This document shows positions 63,838 to 64,000 of a stretch of DNA of 64,000 bases, one piece after another (positions within the stretch are counted from its first letter, which is position 1; every line of letters starts with the position of its first letter). The stretch lies in contig OX639991.1 of NCBI GenBank assembly GCA_951828585.1, forward strand, positions 2,450,576 through 2,514,575, given 5' to 3'. Both the position numbers and the translations under genes were made by a program. Below the pieces are notes generated by a model, which ran no database searches, was not told the DNA's origin, and saw only the letters and a program-made list of their open reading frames with translations. The stretch comes from Longimicrobiales bacterium (GTDB taxonomy: Bacteria > Gemmatimonadota > Gemmatimonadetes > Longimicrobiales > Gaopeijiaceae).

Positions 63838-64000
63838 ATGAACGACCATCGGCCGCGAGCCGGGACCTGGAGTTCGGTCGCCAAAGTGATGCTGCTCTGG
63901 ATTCTGGTGTTCGTCATCGCGAAGCCGTTGCTGAACTTCCAATGGCCTCCACACCAATGGTCGGGGTCGTTTCTCAGATGGGTGAGTTACGCCGCCGCCG
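63838..64000 (+). CDS. Membrane protein, 5' end only
   Basis: ATG 63838 follows AGGAGGGG. The N-terminus MNDHRPRAGTWSSVAKVMLL leads into a hydrophobic segment WILVFVIAKPLLNF. It continues past the edge and the family cannot be told. Confidence 0.5.
   Translation, partial: MNDHRPRAGTWSSVAKVMLLWILVFVIAKPLLNFQWPPHQWSGSFLRWVSYAAA

Noticed and set aside
1-64000. CRISPR arrays, rRNA genes or riboswitches
   Set aside because: No regularly spaced short repeats, no rRNA-like conserved blocks and no recognisable riboswitch cores were seen on reading both strands.

Overview
High-GC bacterial chromosome fragment. The gene content (FtsX/ADOP-type ABC permease, PadR regulator with palindromic AT-rich operators, six-bladed beta-propeller lipoproteins, S9 peptidase, HExxH lipoprotein proteases, many IS remnants) fits a Gemmatimonadota-like organism. 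That assignment is inferred from content only; no rRNA is present and the single RNA gene found is tRNA-Pro(GGG).

Layout. 1-4699 (-): most of a bacterial alpha-2-macroglobulin lipoprotein with its thioester motif, running off the left edge. 4897-6784: a Fic protein behind a 35-bp palindromic operator, converging on a VapBC-like PIN toxin/antitoxin pair. 7045-21130: a decay and insertion belt. It holds a frameshifted glycosylasparaginase, a TolC fragment cut by an IS66 element carrying a coupled DUF4338/DruA-like gene, a truncated integrase-core transposase, a small Cys-rich secreted peptide, a 179-bp repeat, an IS5 transposase interrupted by an IS3 fragment, two inverted IS1380 copies around an ISL3 element, and two decayed beta-propeller genes.

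21246-31278 (+) is the most unusual block. It contains a LolA-like/TlpA-like fusion, a DsbD split into separate alpha and beta-gamma proteins, and five consecutive membrane-anchored TlpA-like thioredoxins with WCGPC sites. Four of the five carry a duplicated helical module ahead of the thioredoxin domain. DsbD-beta-gamma would move electrons across the membrane and the tandem thioredoxins are plausible periplasmic acceptors. 31267-32400 (-) is a convergent CxxC membrane protein of unknown role.

32461-39661 (-) is a translationally coupled operon: fused FeS/NrfD subunit, Tat-less molybdopterin catalytic subunit, TorD-type chaperone and SulP anion transporter. It resembles the cytoplasm-facing sulfite dehydrogenase SoeABC with a sulfate exporter. 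Next come nudC plus a small lipoprotein, an M20 peptidase stump cut by the second copy of the 179-bp repeat, padR, an AAA ATPase, a propeller lipoprotein, an S9 peptidase, and a DNA-repair neighbourhood (xthA, fpg, an AlkA-like glycosylase, ogt) with fabV between. The right end holds an FtsX-type permease, a DegT-type aminotransferase, an NSS transporter coupled to mmuM, tRNA-Pro, two tandem zinc-metalloprotease lipoproteins, an ISNCY-like transposase and the start of a membrane protein.

Frameshifts cluster in the 7-21 kb belt while the rest of the window is clean. This argues for real decay there, although long-read indel error cannot be excluded from sequence alone.
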